Part shown: in pieces, positions 54,817 to 63,775 of the stretch
Position numbering within the stretch: position 1 is the stretch's first letter
Layout: each line of letters starts with the position of its first letter
From: Flavobacterium crocinum
GTDB taxonomy: Bacteria > Bacteroidota > Bacteroidia > Flavobacteriales > Flavobacteriaceae
NCBI RefSeq assembly: GCF_003122385.1
Contig: NZ_CP029255.1
Coordinates: 3,906,001 to 3,970,000, forward strand
DNA length: 64,000 bases
Direction: 5' to 3'
The notes under the pieces: model-generated
Database searches by the model: none
Seen by the model: the letters and a program-made list of their open reading frames with translations, nothing else
Told to the model about the DNA's origin: nothing
Made by a program: the position numbers and the translations under genes

Positions 54817-54885
54817 AAAGCAAAAATAAAAAATAGTTTTTCGTTTCAAACGAATTTGAAACTTTAAACTTGAAACAATAATTAA

Positions 54886-55890
54886 ATGGACGAAGTAATT
54901 AAAATTGTCAACGATATTAAAGCCGGAGATATAAAGCCGATTTATTTTTTAATGGGTGAAGAACCTTATTATATAGATAAGTTATCGGAGTATATTGAAG
55001 AGAATGTTTTAGCCGAAGAAGAAAAAGGTTTTAATCAGACGGTTTTGTATGGAAGAGATGTTTCTGTAGATGATATTGTTTCAACGGCCAAGCGCTATCC
55101 GATGATGGCTGATCGTCAGGTTGTTATTGTAAAAGAAGCTCAGGAATTATCCCGAACAATTGATAAAATTGAATCTTACGTAGATAATCCTATGCAAACC
55201 ACCGTTTTAGTATTTTGTTATAAATATAAAACGCTTGACAAACGTAAAAAAGTTACTAAGTTACTAGGGCAAAAAGGAGTGGTTTTCGAAAGTAAAAAAT
55301 TATACGAAAATCAGGTTGGAGACTGGATTAAACGTGTTTTAGCAGGAAAAAAATATACTATTGATCCAAAAGCAAATGCTATGCTTGTGGAGTTTTTGGG
55401 AACAGATTTGAGTAAAATTAATAATGAACTGGAAAAACTGCAGATTATTTTGCCGAAAGGCACCATGATTACGGCAGAACATATTGAAGAAAATATTGGT
55501 TTTAGTAAAGATTATAATGTTTTTGAACTTCGAAAAGCAATTGGAGAGCGCAATCAGTTGAAAGCTTACAAGATAGCAGATAATTTTGCTCATAACCCAA
55601 AAGAATATCCATTAGTTATGACAACCGGATTGGTTTTTGGATTTTTTGTACAACTTTTAAAATATCATGGATTAAAAGATAAAAATCCTAAAAATGTGGC
55701 ATCGGTTCTTGGAGTGAATCCGTTCTTTTTAAAAGAGTATGATTTGGCTGTGAAAAATTATCCAATGCGAAAGGTAAGTCAGATCGTAGGCGCTTTGCGG
55801 GATATCGATATTAAAAGTAAAGGAGTGGGAGCGAATGGTTTACCGCAATCTGATCTCTTAAAAGAAATGCTTTATAAAATATTTAATTAA
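54886..55890 (+). CDS. holA: DNA polymerase III subunit delta
   Basis: The 334-residue clamp-loader subunit opens the sliding clamp. It has an AAA+-like N-terminal domain (about 5-140, IKPIYFLMGEEPYYIDKLSEYIEENVL) without a functional Walker A, as usual for delta. Helical lid and collar regions follow (ELEKLQIILP, FELRKAIGERNQLKAYKIADNF). Length and order match HolA. It diverges from the HsdR-N-like gene and precedes the small CAL67264-type membrane protein. Confidence 0.92.
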   Translation: MDEVIKIVNDIKAGDIKPIYFLMGEEPYYIDKLSEYIEENVLAEEEKGFNQTVLYGRDVSVDDIVSTAKRYPMMADRQVVIVKEAQELSRTIDKIESYVDNPMQTTVLVFCYKYKTLDKRKKVTKLLGQKGVVFESKKLYENQVGDWIKRVLAGKKYTIDPKANAMLVEFLGTDLSKINNELEKLQIILPKGTMITAEHIEENIGFSKDYNVFELRKAIGERNQLKAYKIADNFAHNPKEYPLVMTTGLVFGFFVQLLKYHGLKDKNPKNVASVLGVNPFFLKEYDLAVKNYPMRKVSQIVGALRDIDIKSKGVGANGLPQSDLLKEMLYKIFN

Positions 55891-55954
55891 GCCATTAAAA
55901 TTCACGATATTTGCGTTTCTGAAAATTTTACTACTTTAAAATTATTACACAATT

Positions 55955-56137
55955 ATGGGAATGAATAAAAATACTGTCTTAGGCTGGGCAACTTTTATAA
56001 TGGTACTAATGGGATTCTTACTTATAGGTCTCGGGGCTTTTAGATATAGTGATGTTTCAGGCTGGGGATTTGGAGCTGTAGGAGTTGGGTTTTTAGCTAA
56101 TGCATGGGTTTTTAATGCATTAAAAGGTAGGGTGTAA
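55955..56137 (+). CDS. CAL67264-type small membrane protein
   Basis: The 60-residue protein has two hydrophobic helices (about 8-27 and 38-55) and the conserved text MNKNTVLGWATF and GWGFGAVGVGFLANAWVFNALKGR. It matches the small CAL67264 family, which is nearly confined to flavobacteria and has no known function. It supports the taxonomic placement. It lies between holA and ettA and is too short to be found by length-filtered callers. Confidence 0.85.
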   Translation: MGMNKNTVLGWATFIMVLMGFLLIGLGAFRYSDVSGWGFGAVGVGFLANAWVFNALKGRV

Positions 56138-56205
56138 AATATTCAATGGCAATAACAATTGTAATATCAATAGAAAAATAAATAATTTAAAATTAAAAAT
56201 AAAAA

Positions 56206-57897
56206 ATGTCAGACGATAAGAAAGTAATTTTCTCAATGCAGAAATTGAGTAAAACCTATCAGGGAGCAGACAAACCAGTACTTAAAAATATTTATTTGAG
56301 TTTCTTTTATGGAGCAAAAATTGGTATTTTAGGTCTTAACGGTTCTGGAAAATCTTCTCTTTTAAAAATTATAGCAGGAGTTGATAAAAATTACCAAGGA
56401 GATGTAGTTTTTCAGCCAGGTTATACAGTTGGATATTTAGAGCAGGAACCGATTCTTGATGATTCTAAAACCGTTATCGAAATTGTTCGTGAAGGTGCTG
56501 CTGAAACTATGGCAGTTTTAGAAGAATACAACCAAATTAATGATTTGTTTGGTCTTGAAGAAAATTATTCAGATCCAGATAAAATGGATAAATTAATGGA
56601 TCGTCAAGCGGCATTGCAAGATAAAATCGATGCTCTTGGTGCTTGGGAAATCGATACCAAACTTGAAATTGCAATGGATGCGTTGCGTACTCCAGATGGC
56701 GATACGCCAATTAAAAATCTTTCTGGGGGTGAGCGTCGTCGTGTAGCTTTATGTCGTTTGTTATTGCAACAACCAGATGTATTGTTATTGGATGAACCTA
56801 CCAACCACCTTGATGCTGAGTCAGTTCTTTGGTTAGAGCAACATTTAGCGCAATATTCAGGAACTGTAATTGCTGTAACGCACGATAGATATTTCCTTGA
56901 TAATGTGGCCGGTTGGATTTTAGAGTTAGATAGAGGAGAGGGTATTCCTTGGAAAGGAAATTATTCTTCTTGGTTAGATCAAAAATCAAACCGTATGGCT
57001 CAGGAAGAAAAAGTAGCTTCAAAGCGTAGAAAAACTTTAGAACGTGAGTTGGAGTGGGTTCGTCAAGGTGCAAAAGGTCGTCAGACAAAACAAAAAGCGC
57101 GTTTACAGAATTACGATAAATTATTAAATGAAGATCAAAAACAACTAGATGAAAATCTAGAGATCTATATCCCGAATGGACCTCGTTTAGGAACAAATGT
57201 TATTGAAGCTAAAAATGTGGCAAAAGCATTTGGTGATAAATTACTATATGATAATTTGAATTTTACTTTGCCACAAGCTGGTATTGTTGGAATTATCGGA
57301 CCAAACGGTGCTGGTAAATCTACTATTTTCAAAATGATTATGGGAGAGCAAGCTACTGATAGTGGAGAATTTACGGTTGGTGAAACAGTAAAAATCGCTT
57401 ACGTAGATCAGTCTCACGCTAATATTGATCCTAACAAATCTATCTGGGAAAACTTTGCTGACGGTCAGGAGTTGATTATGATGGGAGGAAAGCAAGTGAA
57501 CTCAAGAGCTTACTTATCACGTTTCAATTTTGGTGGTGGAGAGCAAAACAAAAAAGTATCCATGTTATCGGGTGGTGAGCGTAACCGTTTGCACTTAGCA
57601 ATGACTTTAAAAGAAGAAGGAAACGTACTTTTGCTGGATGAGCCTACGAATGACCTTGATGTAAATACACTTCGTGCATTGGAAGAAGGTTTGGAAAATT
57701 TCGCTGGTTGTGCTGTAATTATTTCTCACGACAGATGGTTCTTAGATAGAATTTGTACGCACATCTTAGCTTTCGAAGGTGATTCTGAAGTTTATTTCTT
57801 TGAAGGAAGTTTCACAGAATACGAAGAAAACAAAAAGAAACGTCTTGGTGGTGACTTAACTCCAAAACGTATTAAATACAGAAAATTGATTAGATAA
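56206..57897 (+). CDS. ettA: energy-dependent translational throttle protein EttA (ABC-F)
   Basis: The 563-residue soluble ABC-F ATPase binds the ribosomal E site and gates translation by energy state. Two ABC domains are visible: Walker A GLNGSGKSS (43-51) and GPNGAGKST, signature LSGGERRR and LSGGERNR, and Walker B LLLDEPTNHLDAES and LLLDEPTNDLDVNT. The linker (about 250-310, KSNRMAQEEKVASKRRKTL) matches EttA. Length is typical. It is followed by an intrinsic terminator at 57919-57956. Confidence 0.95.
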   Translation: MSDDKKVIFSMQKLSKTYQGADKPVLKNIYLSFFYGAKIGILGLNGSGKSSLLKIIAGVDKNYQGDVVFQPGYTVGYLEQEPILDDSKTVIEIVREGAAETMAVLEEYNQINDLFGLEENYSDPDKMDKLMDRQAALQDKIDALGAWEIDTKLEIAMDALRTPDGDTPIKNLSGGERRRVALCRLLLQQPDVLLLDEPTNHLDAESVLWLEQHLAQYSGTVIAVTHDRYFLDNVAGWILELDRGEGIPWKGNYSSWLDQKSNRMAQEEKVASKRRKTLERELEWVRQGAKGRQTKQKARLQNYDKLLNEDQKQLDENLEIYIPNGPRLGTNVIEAKNVAKAFGDKLLYDNLNFTLPQAGIVGIIGPNGAGKSTIFKMIMGEQATDSGEFTVGETVKIAYVDQSHANIDPNKSIWENFADGQELIMMGGKQVNSRAYLSRFNFGGGEQNKKVSMLSGGERNRLHLAMTLKEEGNVLLLDEPTNDLDVNTLRALEEGLENFAGCAVIISHDRWFLDRICTHILAFEGDSEVYFFEGSFTEYEENKKKRLGGDLTPKRIKYRKLIR

Positions 57898-57918
57898 TCT
57901 TTTTAATTTTCAAATTTT

Positions 57919-57956
57919 AAAATCCCAAATTCCAATTTCTAGGAGTTTGGGATTTT
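57919..57956 (+). terminator. intrinsic terminator of ettA
   Basis: AAAATCCCAAA (57919-57929) pairs with TTTGGGATTTT (57946-57956) and is followed by Ts, 22 nt past the ettA stop. Confidence 0.85.
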
Positions 57957-57983
57957 TTATCTTATGAAGCTTTTCGCTTAGTT

Positions 57984-58083
57984 TGTCATTTCGACGAAGG
58001 AGAAATCTTCGCAAGTAACTCCGCAATCAGAAGCCAATCTTTGTAGAGTTTCTCGTGGAGATTTCTCCTTCGTCGAAATGACA
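57984..58083. repeat. palindromic TGTCATTTCGAC element, copy 1
   Basis: Perfect 25-bp terminal inverted arms (57984-58008 with 58059-58083) beginning TGTCATTTCGAC enclose a 50-nt centre with AATCTTTGTAGAG. The element at 61863-61965 has the same ends and an inverted centre. It resembles a miniature mobile or REP-like element, lying between convergent genes. Confidence 0.8.
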
Positions 58084-58134
58084 ATATCATGGAAATTGAA
58101 ATTCTGATTTTGGAATTTAAAAAATTGGAATTTT

Positions 58135-58548
58135 CTACAAAAACTTTGATTTCAATTCCGGAGTAGGAATCATGCAGCTTTCTTTTTTGCCATACCAGTT
58201 ATATCTGTTTTTGGCAACATAATCGTAAATTCTGTCGCTGATAAAAATAGGCACAATTCTAAAGATTAAAAGTAATTTCCAAAAACCACCAAAATTTTTT
58301 GCAATTTCAATTACAGCTGAAGATTTATAAAAATAGGCAGTTCCGGGATTGTATAAAATAATACTGTCCATTTTTGAAAAACCAATTCCGAGGTGTTTGC
58401 AAATTTTAACACCTAATTCTGATTGCAATGCAACAAATCTGAAAATATCTTTCTTGTCATGTTTGATAATAAACTGGACAGCAGAATCACAGAGATTGCA
58501 AACTCCATCAAAAAGAATTATTTTTTTATCTTTTGGAAGACTTTCCAT
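58135..58548 (-). CDS. DCC family thiol-disulfide oxidoreductase (DUF393)
   Basis: The 137-residue protein shows the DCC signature DGVCNLCDSAVQFI (Asp14, Cys17, Cys20) and the downstream FVALQSELG segment of DUF393. The CxxC pair suggests a thioredoxin-like redox role; the family is otherwise uncharacterised. No signal peptide is seen. A second hydrophobic C-terminal segment (about 90-110, FWKLLLIFRIVPIFI) could contact a membrane. It converges with ettA across a palindromic element. Confidence 0.9.
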   Translation of the reverse strand: MESLPKDKKIILFDGVCNLCDSAVQFIIKHDKKDIFRFVALQSELGVKICKHLGIGFSKMDSIILYNPGTAYFYKSSAVIEIAKNFGGFWKLLLIFRIVPIFISDRIYDYVAKNRYNWYGKKESCMIPTPELKSKFL

Positions 58549-58840
58549 TAAAAACAGAATTTTAGATTTAATATTTCAAGTTTTAATACGTGTAAAAAGT
58601 ATTAAAATAGACGAGAAAAACAGATTATGGAGGTTGTATTTTTAAAATCTATTGAATTTTAATTTTTTATAATTTTTACATATCAAAATAGACTTTCATA
58701 AATTGATTTTAATGTGTTTTTAAAAAATATCGACCTCTTTTGTTGTTTGTTTTTTTATCGTTTCTTAAATCGCTTTATTTTAATTTTGACTATTTTTTAT
58801 TTTTTTTTTAGACTAAAAATTGTATTGGCGACTGAAAAAA
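58549..58840. other. very AT-rich spacer
   Basis: No gene or repeat is seen in 292 bases that are extremely rich in T. They lie upstream of the leftward DCC gene and downstream of mutS2. Promoter positions were not resolvable. Confidence 0.4.
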
Positions 58841-61006
58841 TTATTTTTTAACTGCTTCAACTAATTCAAGTTCATCCAAACTTACTTTTGAAGTAAAAAT
58901 GCCATAATTTACAGTTGCTTTATTTTTTTCTATCGAATCGATACTTCCAACAGATCTTCCGTCAAGCATTCTAACTCGATCACCTACTTTTAAAATTGGT
59001 TTTGGTTTTTCGACAACAGGTTTTAGTTTTTTTTCTTTTTTCTCTTTTCGAATTTCTTCTACTTTTACCTGAACTTCAGCAATAATTTCTTTTTGCTTTT
59101 CAACTTTAGCTTTGACTTCTTTTGGAGTCGCTTTTTTACGTTTAGAATTTTCAATCTCAACAATTTTCAAAAATTCACCAATAAGTTCTTTTTTGTTTTT
59201 GTTGTTGAAATATTTTTCAGCGATGTCATCAATTTTTTGCCCAATGTAAATTATTTTTTGATTACTGTCATATAATTCCTGATAGCTTTCTAATTTCTGC
59301 TGGATTTTAGTATTGATGTTTTCCATCTTTTTACTTTCTTCACGAGCACGAGTTTCTTCTTCTTTTAAATTCAAAGAAGTTTTTTCGAGTTTCGATCTTT
59401 CTTTTTGAAGTGTTGCGATTGTTTTATCAAAACGAACTTTTCCAACTTCAATTTTCTTTTTCGCACGATTGATCAATCCAAATGGAATTCCGTTTTTTTG
59501 AGCAACTTCAAAAGTAAATGAACTTCCAGCCTGACCCAAAGCTAATTTATACATTGGTTCAAGTGATTTTTCATCAAACATCATATTCGCATTTGTTGCG
59601 TATGGTAATTCGTTTGCTAAAATTTTCAGATTAGAATAATGTGTTGTGATAATTCCGAAAGCTTCACGATGATAAAATTCTTCCAGGAAAATTTCAGCCA
59701 AAGCTCCTCCCAATTCCGGATCAGAACCTGTACCAAATTCGTCAATTAAAAACATGGTTTTTTTATTACATTTCTTTAAAAAGTAATTCATGTTTTTTAA
59801 TCGATAACTATATGTACTTAAGTGGTTTTCGATAGATTGGTTATCACCAATGTCAGTTAAGATTCTATCAAACAAGAAAGTTTCACTTCTTTCATGAACT
59901 GGAATTAGAATTCCGGATTGTAACATCAATTGTAATAAACCAACTGTTTTTAAGGAAATAGTCTTTCCTCCAGCATTTGGTCCCGAGATTACAATAATTC
60001 TATTTTCTTGTTTTAACTCAATTGTTTGTGGATAAGTAACTTCCTTTTTTTGTTTGTTGTTCAAATACAAAATTGGGTGATATGCTTCTCTGAAGAATAA
60101 TCTTCTTTCTTCCGTAATGGTTGGTAAGATGGCATTAATACGATTTGCATATTTTGCTTTACCGGCAACGACATCTATATCACTTAAAAAATCCTGATAT
60201 TCAATCAATAAAGGAAGATAAGGACGAATTACATTAGATAGATTTTTTAAAATTCTTGTAATTTCTTCTTTTTCCTCATATTCTAGATTTGCTAATTCAC
60301 GAGAATATTTTAAAGTGGCTTCCGGTTCGATATAGGCAATACTTCCAGTCTTGGAACTTCCTAAAATAGAACCTTTTACTTTTCGACGATACATTGCCAG
60401 AACTGCCAAAACTCTACGATTTTGAACAAAGCTTTCTTTAATATCATCTAAATATCCTAAACTATTATATTGTGTTAAGGCTGAACCAAAACTCTGATTC
60501 ACTTTTCCGCGAACCAAATTCGTATTCTGGCGAATTCCAGCCAGAGCAGGAGAGGCGTTGTCTTTTATTTCTCCATATTTGTCTACAATAGTATCAATTG
60601 CAGTAATGATATCTTTGGTTAATTCTACTCTTGAAGCTCTGGCATTAAGATTAGGATAATAGTCATCGAACTTTTTTAAGAAATTCAGCAAGACATTTGT
60701 TGTTGCAGAAAGATTGGCGATTTTTCTAAAACTGCCTACTTCAAGAAAACTGTCTTCAATAGCCAGAAATTTTATTTCATGAGTAATCGCATCAAATCCA
60801 TGGTTTGGAATTGCGTTATTATTTTGAAAAGAAGATACATATTCTGATGTCTGCATTAAAGACTGCATCAATTCTTCTTTATCTCGGATTGGTTTTATTT
60901 GTAAAGCTTTTTCTTTTCCAATATCGGTGTTGCATCCATCAGAAATGGTTTCTAGAACGGTTGGAAATTGTAAGTCTTGTAACGTTTTTTCGGTAATACT
61001 GATCAT
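58841..61006 (-). CDS. mutS2: MutS2-family protein lacking the Smr domain
   Basis: The 721-residue protein has the MutS2 core: N-terminal helical region, Walker A ISGPNAGGKTISLKT (about 335-350), LIDEFGTGSDPELGGALAEIFLE as Walker B, and long coiled coils (about 510-660). It ends with a KOW-like segment (VGDRVRMLDGRSVGSIDS). Canonical MutS2 is ~780 residues and ends in an Smr nuclease domain, which is absent here. So nuclease-dependent suppression of recombination, or ribosome rescue by Smr, may not apply. A minus-strand -7-like box (61031-61038) lies upstream. Confidence 0.93.
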   Translation of the reverse strand: MISITEKTLQDLQFPTVLETISDGCNTDIGKEKALQIKPIRDKEELMQSLMQTSEYVSSFQNNNAIPNHGFDAITHEIKFLAIEDSFLEVGSFRKIANLSATTNVLLNFLKKFDDYYPNLNARASRVELTKDIITAIDTIVDKYGEIKDNASPALAGIRQNTNLVRGKVNQSFGSALTQYNSLGYLDDIKESFVQNRRVLAVLAMYRRKVKGSILGSSKTGSIAYIEPEATLKYSRELANLEYEEKEEITRILKNLSNVIRPYLPLLIEYQDFLSDIDVVAGKAKYANRINAILPTITEERRLFFREAYHPILYLNNKQKKEVTYPQTIELKQENRIIVISGPNAGGKTISLKTVGLLQLMLQSGILIPVHERSETFLFDRILTDIGDNQSIENHLSTYSYRLKNMNYFLKKCNKKTMFLIDEFGTGSDPELGGALAEIFLEEFYHREAFGIITTHYSNLKILANELPYATNANMMFDEKSLEPMYKLALGQAGSSFTFEVAQKNGIPFGLINRAKKKIEVGKVRFDKTIATLQKERSKLEKTSLNLKEEETRAREESKKMENINTKIQQKLESYQELYDSNQKIIYIGQKIDDIAEKYFNNKNKKELIGEFLKIVEIENSKRKKATPKEVKAKVEKQKEIIAEVQVKVEEIRKEKKEKKLKPVVEKPKPILKVGDRVRMLDGRSVGSIDSIEKNKATVNYGIFTSKVSLDELELVEAVKK

Positions 61007-61030
61007 TTAATAACTTTATGAAAGTAAAGG

Positions 61031-61038
61031 CAAAAGTA
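61031..61038 (-). promoter_or_regulatory. candidate mutS2 -7 box
   Basis: TACTTTTG on the minus strand, 24 nt upstream of the mutS2 start. Confidence 0.35.
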
Positions 61039-61124
61039 CAAAAACATTATGATTGAAATCGAAATTTATGTTCGCATAAATATGATTTTTAGTATTAATT
61101 TCTGAAATTCGCAAAAAAAAAGTT

Positions 61125-61790
61125 ATGGACGTAAAAATGCATTCTTCTTGGAAACCAGTTTTGAATGAAGAATTTGAAAAACCCTATTTCAATGCTTTAA
61201 TTGATTTTGTAAAATCAGAATATGCAACAAAAGTTTGTTATCCAAAAGGGAATCAGATTTTTTCGGCTTTTGATCATTGTCATTTTGATCAGGTAAAAGT
61301 GGTAATTATTGGACAGGATCCTTACCACGGACCAAACCAGGCCAACGGATTGTGTTTTTCTGTAAATGACGGAATTCCGTTTCCTCCTTCATTATATAAT
61401 ATTTTTAGAGAAATCGAAACCGATTTGGGTAAGCCGTTACCAAAAACCGGAAATTTGGAGCGTTGGGCAGATCAGGGTGTTTTTCTTTTAAATGCTACTT
61501 TAACCGTAAGACAGTCTGAAGCCGGAAGCCATCAAGGAAAAGGCTGGGAAAAATTTACAGATGCAGTAATTAAACAAATTTCAGCTGAATCTGAAAATGT
61601 TGTGTTTTTACTTTGGGGTGGTTTCGCTCAGAAAAAAGCTTCTTTGATTGATGCATCAAAACATTATATTTTAAAATCGGGACATCCTTCGCCGTTGAGC
61701 GCTAATAGAGGTTTTTGGTTTGGAAACAAACACTTTAGCCAGACAAATGAATTCTTAAAATCGAAAGGATTGAAAGAAATTGAGTGGTAA
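61125..61790 (+). CDS. ung: uracil-DNA glycosylase (family 1)
   Basis: The 221-residue base-excision repair enzyme removes uracil from DNA. Catalytic Asp65 lies in the water-activating motif GQDPYHG (63-69), and the leucine-loop motif GHPSPLS contains the catalytic His. Other motifs are LFLLNATLTVR (here VFLLNATLTVR) and VVFLLWGG. Length is typical of bacterial Ung. It is monocistronic and diverges from mutS2. Confidence 0.97.
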   Translation: MDVKMHSSWKPVLNEEFEKPYFNALIDFVKSEYATKVCYPKGNQIFSAFDHCHFDQVKVVIIGQDPYHGPNQANGLCFSVNDGIPFPPSLYNIFREIETDLGKPLPKTGNLERWADQGVFLLNATLTVRQSEAGSHQGKGWEKFTDAVIKQISAESENVVFLLWGGFAQKKASLIDASKHYILKSGHPSPLSANRGFWFGNKHFSQTNEFLKSKGLKEIEW

Positions 61791-61862
61791 ATTTTTTTTA
61801 AGTTACAAAGTTTCAGAGTGATAAAGGGGCAAAGGGAAAAACTTTGCTTTTTTTCTCAATTT

Positions 61863-61965
61863 TGTCATTTCGACTGAAAGGAGAAATCGCACTAGAAGCT
61901 CTACAAAGATTGAATTTTACTTTGCGGAAATTCTAGTGCGATTTCTCCTTTCAGTCGAAATGACA
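61863..61965. repeat. palindromic TGTCATTTCGAC element, copy 2
   Basis: Perfect 35-bp inverted arms (61863-61897 with 61931-61965) begin TGTCATTTCGACTG. The 33-nt centre contains CTCTACAAAGATT, the inverse of the centre of copy 1 (57984-58083). Shared ends and reversed centre show the two are the same family in opposite orientation. Confidence 0.85.
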
Positions 61966-61971
61966 GAAAAA

Positions 61972-62346
61972 TTATTTTTTTACAATTTCTTCTAAAACAG
62001 CTTTGTTTTCGTAATTCACTACTTTTAAAATAATTGGCTGATTTTTTACTGTTTTTCCTTCAATAATATACAGTTTTCCTTTTTTGAAAGGAACATTGCT
62101 TTGGTCAAAATCCACATCTCCGTAAGTTAAGGTATTTTTTACATCAGCAGTATCAACCCATTTTTCGCTTAGGGTTTGAACAGCTTTTTCTGAATATTGA
62201 AAAGGTTTTGTTCGAAGATTATTTAAAACTCGGGCATTTGGGAAATAATTGCAACGGGTGTCTTTACCAATAAAAAATCCTGAAACAATAAAACAACCCA
62301 TAATTAGGCCGATTAAGTAATATGCAAAACGGTGTACGAACTTCAT
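61972..62346 (-). CDS. membrane-anchored small protein, DUF4258-like
   Basis: About 124 residues from ATG 62346, which opens the membrane helix (MKFVHRFAYYLIGLIMGCF). A conserved CNYFPNARVLNNLRTK and a periplasmic-facing beta-like part (KKGKLYIIEGKTVKNQPIILKV) follow. I recall such proteins being annotated DUF4258 in flavobacteria, but that label is uncertain. Function is unknown. It lies 36 bp downstream of the alanine dehydrogenase gene on the same strand, so they may be co-transcribed. Confidence 0.75.
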   Translation of the reverse strand: MKFVHRFAYYLIGLIMGCFIVSGFFIGKDTRCNYFPNARVLNNLRTKPFQYSEKAVQTLSEKWVDTADVKNTLTYGDVDFDQSNVPFKKGKLYIIEGKTVKNQPIILKVVNYENKAVLEEIVKK

Positions 62347-62382
62347 GAAATAATTTTTTTGCAAAGGTACATTAAAGTTCCT

Positions 62383-63582
62383 TTAAAAAACAAGTAAATT
62401 AATATCGTTATCAGGTAAATCGAACCAGTCGCCAATGGCTTTGTTTGTTAGGATTCCGTGATACAGATATATTCCATTTTTAAGTCCTTTGTTGCATCTT
62501 ATAGCGCTTTCTAAACCACCATCTTCAGCTATCTGATGAAGGTAAGGTGTTAAAATGTTACTTATTGATAATGAAGCAGTTTTGGAATAACGTGATGGGA
62601 TATTGGGTACACAATAATGTAAAACATTATTTTTTATAAAGGTTGGTTTTTCGTGAGTCGTAACTTCAGAAGTTTCAAAACAACCTCCTGTATCGATACT
62701 CACATCAACAATTACAGCGCCTTTTTTCATGTGTTCCACCATAGTTTCGCTTACTACGATTGGGCATCTTTCTTTTCCGCGCATGGCACCAATTGCGACA
62801 TCACAACGTCTTAAAGCTTTTAAAAGACCTTTTTGTTGTATGGTAGAAGTGAAAATTCGTTGACTTAAATTATTTTGAAGACGACGAAGTTTGGTAATTG
62901 AATTGTCAAAAACTTTTACGTTTGCACCTAATCCTATTGCGGTTTTTGCTGCGAATTCGCCAACAGTTCCGGCTCCAAGAATTACAACTTCAGTAGGAGG
63001 GACGCCGGTTATATTTCCAAATAAAAGTCCTTTTCCGAATTCATTTGTAATCATTAATTCGGCTGCGATTAGAACAGAAGCAGTTCCTGCAATTTCGCTT
63101 AAAGATTTAACGGCAGGGTAAGAGCCATCTTCGTCTTTTATATATTCAAAAGCTAAAGCTGTGATTTTCTTTTTTGCTAATGCTTCAAAGTATTCTTTCT
63201 TTTTGGTTTTAAGCTGAATAGCCGAAATGATAGTCGTTTCGGGATTAATCATTTCAATTTCAGCTAATGTAGGCGGTTCTACTTTTAATAAAATAGGACA
63301 GCCAAAAACTCTTTTAGTATCTTTTGTGATTTCGGCACCTGCATCTGCATATTCCTTGTCAGTATAGCTTGAACTTTCTCCTGCTCCGGACTCGATCATT
63401 ACACGGTGTCCTGCATAAGTTAGAGAATTTACCGCGTCAGGAGTAAGACAGATACGACGTTCCTGATAACTGGTTTCCTTAGGAATTCCTATAAATAATT
63501 CTCTTTTAAAACGACCAACCTCAAGTTTTTCTTCTTGCGGTATTAATTGTTGTTTTGTAAACGGAGTTAAGGTAATTGACAT
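62383..63582 (-). CDS. ald: alanine dehydrogenase
   Basis: The 399-residue enzyme reversibly deaminates alanine to pyruvate and ammonium with NAD. N-terminal AlaDh_PNT domain residues are visible (GIPKETSYQERRICLTPDAV), with the catalytic Lys region (CPILLKVEPPT). The Rossmann domain shows VVILGAGTVGEFAAKTAIGLGANVKVFD. This is the longer Bacteroidetes form. It links amino-acid catabolism to carbon metabolism. A short downstream gene encodes a membrane protein; the tsaE gene lies upstream on the same strand with a ~193-bp gap. Confidence 0.92.
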   Translation of the reverse strand: MSITLTPFTKQQLIPQEEKLEVGRFKRELFIGIPKETSYQERRICLTPDAVNSLTYAGHRVMIESGAGESSSYTDKEYADAGAEITKDTKRVFGCPILLKVEPPTLAEIEMINPETTIISAIQLKTKKKEYFEALAKKKITALAFEYIKDEDGSYPAVKSLSEIAGTASVLIAAELMITNEFGKGLLFGNITGVPPTEVVILGAGTVGEFAAKTAIGLGANVKVFDNSITKLRRLQNNLSQRIFTSTIQQKGLLKALRRCDVAIGAMRGKERCPIVVSETMVEHMKKGAVIVDVSIDTGGCFETSEVTTHEKPTFIKNNVLHYCVPNIPSRYSKTASLSISNILTPYLHQIAEDGGLESAIRCNKGLKNGIYLYHGILTNKAIGDWFDLPDNDINLLVF

Positions 63583-63775
63583 GGATTGCGCAAAAAATTA
63601 AAGGTACAAATTACGTAAAAAGTTTTAAAATTAATGCAAAAATTCTGCTAATACTGTAAATGGGAATGTTAAGAAATTTTTTATACTTCTCAGGCGATAA
63701 ATTTTTTTTTATATATCGCTCTGTCGCTTTATTCCACAAAGATTCTCAGAGTTGACACAGAGATTCACAAAGATT

